From assembly GCA_030838245.1 (NCBI GenBank), contig JAUTXB010000249.1, positions 1 through 7,741 of the forward strand: DNA of 7,741 nucleotides. The letters are read 5' to 3'. The translations under genes and the position numbers were made by a program. This document shows, piece by piece, positions 5,426 through 7,741 of the stretch (position 1 is the stretch's first letter; every line of letters starts with the position of its first letter). The stretch is from Acidimicrobiaceae bacterium (GTDB lineage: Bacteria; Actinomycetota; Acidimicrobiia; Acidimicrobiales; RAAP-2). Under the pieces are notes generated by a model that saw only the letters and a list, made by a program, of their open reading frames with translations, did not search any database and was not told where the DNA came from.

Positions 5426-6919
5426 GTGCCGACCGACTCGGATCGCATGGCCGTCAAGCCACCGGGTCACCGCTGGTGGACCGGTGCAACCGCTCGCAGC
5501 CTCGGCCGGTTGCTCGATCCGGTCCGACGCTGGTCGCCGGAATGGCGCGACGCCGCCCTCTACGGGATCTCCGGCCTGTTCGCTGTGCTCACGGCCACGT
5601 GGGCCGGCATCCCCCTCTACCGGCAGTGGGGATTGATGGCCTTCGGCCCGTACTTGGCCGGAGGGGGGTTCATGGCCGCGGTGGCCTGGCGCCGCGGCTC
5701 CCACCGGGACGAGTCGGCCACCACCGCCCGGCGGTATCGCGTCGCTCGCATCAGTGCCTGTGTTGTGGTCTTCGCCGGCGCCACCGTCGTCCCGTTGACG
5801 ATGGAGGTCATCTGGCGTTCGGAGGGTCACGCCGCCGACCATGTGCAGCCCGAGGTGATCGTGGTGGAGCAGGCCGGTGTAGCCGCGGTCAACGGCCATG
5901 ACCCCTACCGGGTGATCGACCGGAACGGGCACATCCTCATCCACCAACAGGCGGTGCCCGTCTACGAGCTGTACTACCCCTATCTGCCCGGCATGGTCAT
6001 CTTCGGGTTCTCGAGCGGGAGCAAGGTCGAGGCCCGACTGGCCGACGCCCGGCTTCAATTCCTGGTCTTCACCGTCCTGGTCGGCGGCTTCGCCCTGAGT
6101 CGTCTCCGAGCCAGGAAAGACGTCAGGGCCCGTGCCCTCCAGGTGTTCGCCGTCTTGCCCACTGCGGCCCTCCCCCTGGCCACCGGGGGCGACGACATGC
6201 CGGTCATCGCACTGATGCTGCTCGGGCTGGTCGCCCTCCAGCGCCGAAGACCCCTCCTCGCCGGCCTGGCCCTGGGGGCGGCTTCCTCATTGAAGTTCAC
6301 CGCCTGGCCCCTGGCCTTTCTGGCCCTGTGGGCCGCCCGGGACCTCTATCGCAGCCGGGCTGTCGGCCGCTACGTGATCGGCTTCGTGGCCATCGCCGGC
6401 CCGGTGGTGGCGCCCTTTGCCCTCTCCAACCCGTCGGCCTTCGTGGACAACGTCATCCGTTTCCCCCTGGGACTGGCCGGCGTCGCCTCGCCGGCCGCCA
6501 GTCCGCTTCCCGGCCATCTATTGGTCAGCGCCGTCCCCGGAGTCCACAAGCCCTATGTGGTGGCGGTGATCATCGTCGGTGCCGCCCTGTTGCTCTGGCG
6601 GCTCAAGGTCAGACCGCCCAAGACCGCTGCCGACGTATCGCTGCTGACCGGATGGGTCATGTTGATCGCTCTCTTGTTGGCCCCGGCCACCCGGGTGGGA
6701 TACCTGCTCTACCCGGCGAACTTGTTCGTGTGGGCCTACGTCCTCCGCCGAGCAGCCACGCCGGTCGACCTGGCCCCGGACCCGCCCGGCGCTCACCCGA
6801 TCCCGCTCCTCGGCCGCCTCTTCGGTCAGGTGGGGTCGGGCACCTCGAACAGTCGGAGGGTGAACGGGGTCACGCCGGCGCCGGTCGTCGGCGACACCAC
6901 CACGCCCACCTCCCAGTAG
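5426..6919 (+). CDS. Polytopic membrane glycosyltransferase, GT-C type (GT87/DUF2029-like)
   Basis: From GTG 5426 the protein has 497 residues and about nine to eleven hydrophobic segments, for example 43-63, 71-87, 108-127, 210-226, 238-252, 257-271, 276-300, 315-335, 376-391 and 404-420. The extracytoplasmic region after the third segment carries NGHDPYRV (157-163) and YYPYLPGM (183-190). Later come GGDDMPV (254-260), SSLKFTAWPLAF (288-299) and RVGYLLYPANLFVWA (423-437). These match polyprenyl-phosphate-sugar-dependent GT-C enzymes such as alpha-mannosyltransferases of GT87, which transfer sugars to lipids or glycans outside the membrane. Donor and acceptor are unknown. ATG 5345 (ATGA overlap with the peptidase stop) adds 27 residues, and ATG 5447 removes seven. 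The last 31 codons, including the stop, overlap the convergent gene and look disordered. Confidence 0.8.
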   Translation: MPTDSDRMAVKPPGHRWWTGATARSLGRLLDPVRRWSPEWRDAALYGISGLFAVLTATWAGIPLYRQWGLMAFGPYLAGGGFMAAVAWRRGSHRDESATTARRYRVARISACVVVFAGATVVPLTMEVIWRSEGHAADHVQPEVIVVEQAGVAAVNGHDPYRVIDRNGHILIHQQAVPVYELYYPYLPGMVIFGFSSGSKVEARLADARLQFLVFTVLVGGFALSRLRARKDVRARALQVFAVLPTAALPLATGGDDMPVIALMLLGLVALQRRRPLLAGLALGAASSLKFTAWPLAFLALWAARDLYRSRAVGRYVIGFVAIAGPVVAPFALSNPSAFVDNVIRFPLGLAGVASPAASPLPGHLLVSAVPGVHKPYVVAVIIVGAALLLWRLKVRPPKTAADVSLLTGWVMLIALLLAPATRVGYLLYPANLFVWAYVLRRAATPVDLAPDPPGAHPIPLLGRLFGQVGSGTSNSRRVNGVTPAPVVGDTTTPTSQ

Positions 6920-7455
6920 TACCCGTCGGTGCTGCCTTTCTTGGCCAGGACCTCGTTGCTGCCGGCCTGGTAGGAGTCGGGACCGCTGGAGATGACCTTC
7001 CAACCCAGGCGATTGAGCACGACCTGATAGAAGTTCTGGACCCGGTCGGCGGTCATGGTCGAGCTGAAGTCGACGGTGCGGTCGTACTGGGTGGTGTTCT
7101 GGTCGGTGTTGACCGAACCCGTGGTCTTCGTGCCGGTGGGCACGGCCAGGGCGGCGAGGATGTCCGAGGGCGGAGTGCCGCTGGCCTCGATGGGTCTCAG
7201 GGCCTGGTTCCCCTGCTCGAGGTGGACCACTGACCCGTCGACCAGCTTCACCGACTGGACGGTCGGGCTGGGCGAGCCCCCGGTGGTCAGGGCCTCCGCG
7301 GTGATGCCGCCGATGAGGATCACCAAGGCGATGGCCACCACGATGACGGCCGGTGACTTGAGGGACATCCGCCCGACGGGTTCGTAGGCGGGCCCGGTCT
7401 CGTCGTCCGGGCCGTTCTCGGGGGACGTTTCCGGATGTTCCACTTCATCGACCAT
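6826..7455 (-). CDS. Single-pass membrane protein of unknown function
   Basis: No family was recognised. The 209-residue protein starts with an acidic cytoplasmic segment of about 30 residues, followed by one membrane helix at about 34-56 (SPAVIVVAIALVILIGGITA). The rest is a Thr- and Ser-rich extracytoplasmic part with no cysteine, so it is a bitopic protein rather than a lipoprotein. Its outer domain contains MTADRVQNFYQVVLNRLGWK (134-153), a helix then strand reminiscent of small substrate- or cell-wall-associated modules that have an ALGW-like turn, and it ends in a strand-rich segment GYYWEVGVVVSP (178-189). ATG 7455 is preferred over the upstream in-frame start near 7569, which would overlap the neighbouring gene. 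A TAGGCT box ends 11 bases before the ATG and there is no Shine-Dalgarno. The stop lies inside the convergent glycosyltransferase gene, giving a 94-base tail-to-tail overlap. Confidence 0.8.
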   Translation of the reverse strand: MVDEVEHPETSPENGPDDETGPAYEPVGRMSLKSPAVIVVAIALVILIGGITAEALTTGGSPSPTVQSVKLVDGSVVHLEQGNQALRPIEASGTPPSDILAALAVPTGTKTTGSVNTDQNTTQYDRTVDFSSTMTADRVQNFYQVVLNRLGWKVISSGPDSYQAGSNEVLAKKGSTDGYYWEVGVVVSPTTGAGVTPFTLRLFEVPDPT

Positions 7456-7457
7456 GG

Positions 7458-7479
7458 GCGTTGGTGAGCCTACCAACGC
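7458..7479. repeat. 8-bp perfect inverted repeat over the promoter of the minus-strand membrane gene
   Basis: GCGTTGGT (7458-7465) and ACCAACGC (7472-7479) are perfect inverted copies with a 6-base centre. The repeat lies 2 bases from the ATG at 7455 (minus strand) and spans the -10-like TAGGCT. It fits an operator for a dimeric repressor; it would also form a hairpin near the 5' end if transcription began further upstream. Confidence 0.5.
7467..7472 (-). promoter_or_regulatory. Candidate -10 box of the minus-strand membrane protein gene
   Basis: Read on the minus strand, 7472 to 7467 is TAGGCT, matching TANNNT. The expected transcript start near 7460 would leave a leader of about 5 bases before the ATG at 7455. 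The box lies within an 8-bp inverted repeat. No -35 box was recognised. Confidence 0.4.
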
Positions 7480-7507
7480 ACCTGAGGGCCTCCGGAGGCG
7501 CCCGCAG

Positions 7508-7741
7508 CTATGTGGCTGCGACGGGATCGTCGAGCTCGGTGGCCGCTCGGATCGAGGCAATGGCCCCACCGAGGGAGGCGCCCAGCACGACCCATCGGGT
7601 CCGGCGCGGCAGCCAGGCGAACGCCACCACCGTGGCTAGCGCGTCGACCGCGTCGGAGACGCCGGCCAGCGCCACCCAGGGACGGGCCTCGTCGTCCGAT
7701 CGGGACAAGGCCCGAAGCGTGCCGATTCCGAGGGCCAGGTC
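7508..7741 (-). CDS. Small multi-pass membrane protein, C-terminal part (partial)
   Basis: The frame is open from the window edge to a TAG and gives 77 residues. It begins DLALGIGTLRAL, then RPWVALAGVSDAVDALATVV and a second hydrophobic segment WVVLGASLGGAIASIRAA, ending in a short polar tail. The DLALG(I/L)GTL … RPW … AGxxDAVDAxAT pattern is one I associate with small four-helix membrane proteins of unknown function common in Actinobacteria (possibly DUF4267-like; this name is tentative). The TTG at 7708 is unlikely to be the true start because the same pattern continues upstream to the edge. It ends 52 bases before the ATG of the next minus-strand gene, so the two could be co-transcribed, although that gene has its own promoter-like box. 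Confidence 0.65.
   Translation of the reverse strand, partial: DLALGIGTLRALSRSDDEARPWVALAGVSDAVDALATVVAFAWLPRRTRWVVLGASLGGAIASIRAATELDDPVAAT

Noticed and set aside
7456..7569. N-terminal extension of the minus-strand membrane protein up to 7569.
   Set aside because: It would overlap the 3' end of the neighbouring minus-strand gene and run through the palindrome and the -10-like box. The added residues are Pro/Arg/Ser-rich with no family pattern.

Overview
The window is GC-rich and uses many GTG starts. It carries the gene order gcvH – FHA protein (GarA/OdhI type) – MerR regulator – DUF151 nuclease-like protein. That order is well known from Actinobacteria (Mycobacterium tuberculosis gcvH–garA–Rv1828–Rv1829). 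The FHA protein here begins with a zinc ribbon, the MerR protein has a very long linker, and a phosphohexomutase end lies upstream. Together these suggest a deep-branching actinobacterium, possibly of the Acidimicrobiia; the taxonomic guess is inference. No mobile element, CRISPR array, tRNA or rRNA was seen, and the region reads as ordinary chromosomal core plus lineage-specific genes.

Layout. Bases 1-147 are the 3' end of a probable phosphohexomutase. A 97-base gap follows, holding an 11-bp direct repeat and a promoter-like -10 box, and then gcvH (245-625), the lipoyl carrier of the glycine cleavage system. A short gap with a GC hairpin leads to a zinc-ribbon/FHA protein (688-1161), a MerR-family regulator with two folded ends joined by about 220 disordered residues (1202-2491), and a DUF151 protein with an acidic tail (2615-3148). 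Next come an S9-family prolyl-oligopeptidase-like serine peptidase with a complete catalytic triad (3180-5348) and a polytopic GT-C/GT87-like membrane glycosyltransferase (5426-6919, possibly starting at 5345 in a 4-base ATGA overlap with the peptidase). On the opposite strand, converging on the glycosyltransferase and overlapping its end by 94 bases, is a single-pass membrane protein of unknown function (7455-6826). Upstream of it is the 3' part of a small multi-pass membrane protein (7741-7508) that runs off the window.

How the genes fit together. In the mycobacterial and corynebacterial systems the FHA protein is a phosphorylation-controlled brake on 2-oxoglutarate and glutamate metabolism. 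Its place next to gcvH fits a role in linking amino-acid/one-carbon metabolism to Ser/Thr kinase signalling. The peptidase, glycosyltransferase and membrane proteins have no clear functional tie to that block.

The most notable sequence-level pattern is a TANNNT box 5 to 11 bases upstream of a plausible start codon for most genes here. It suggests that leaderless or near-leaderless transcripts are common in this organism and that many of these genes have their own promoters. No complete, clearly new multi-gene system was found; the oddities are reported separately below.
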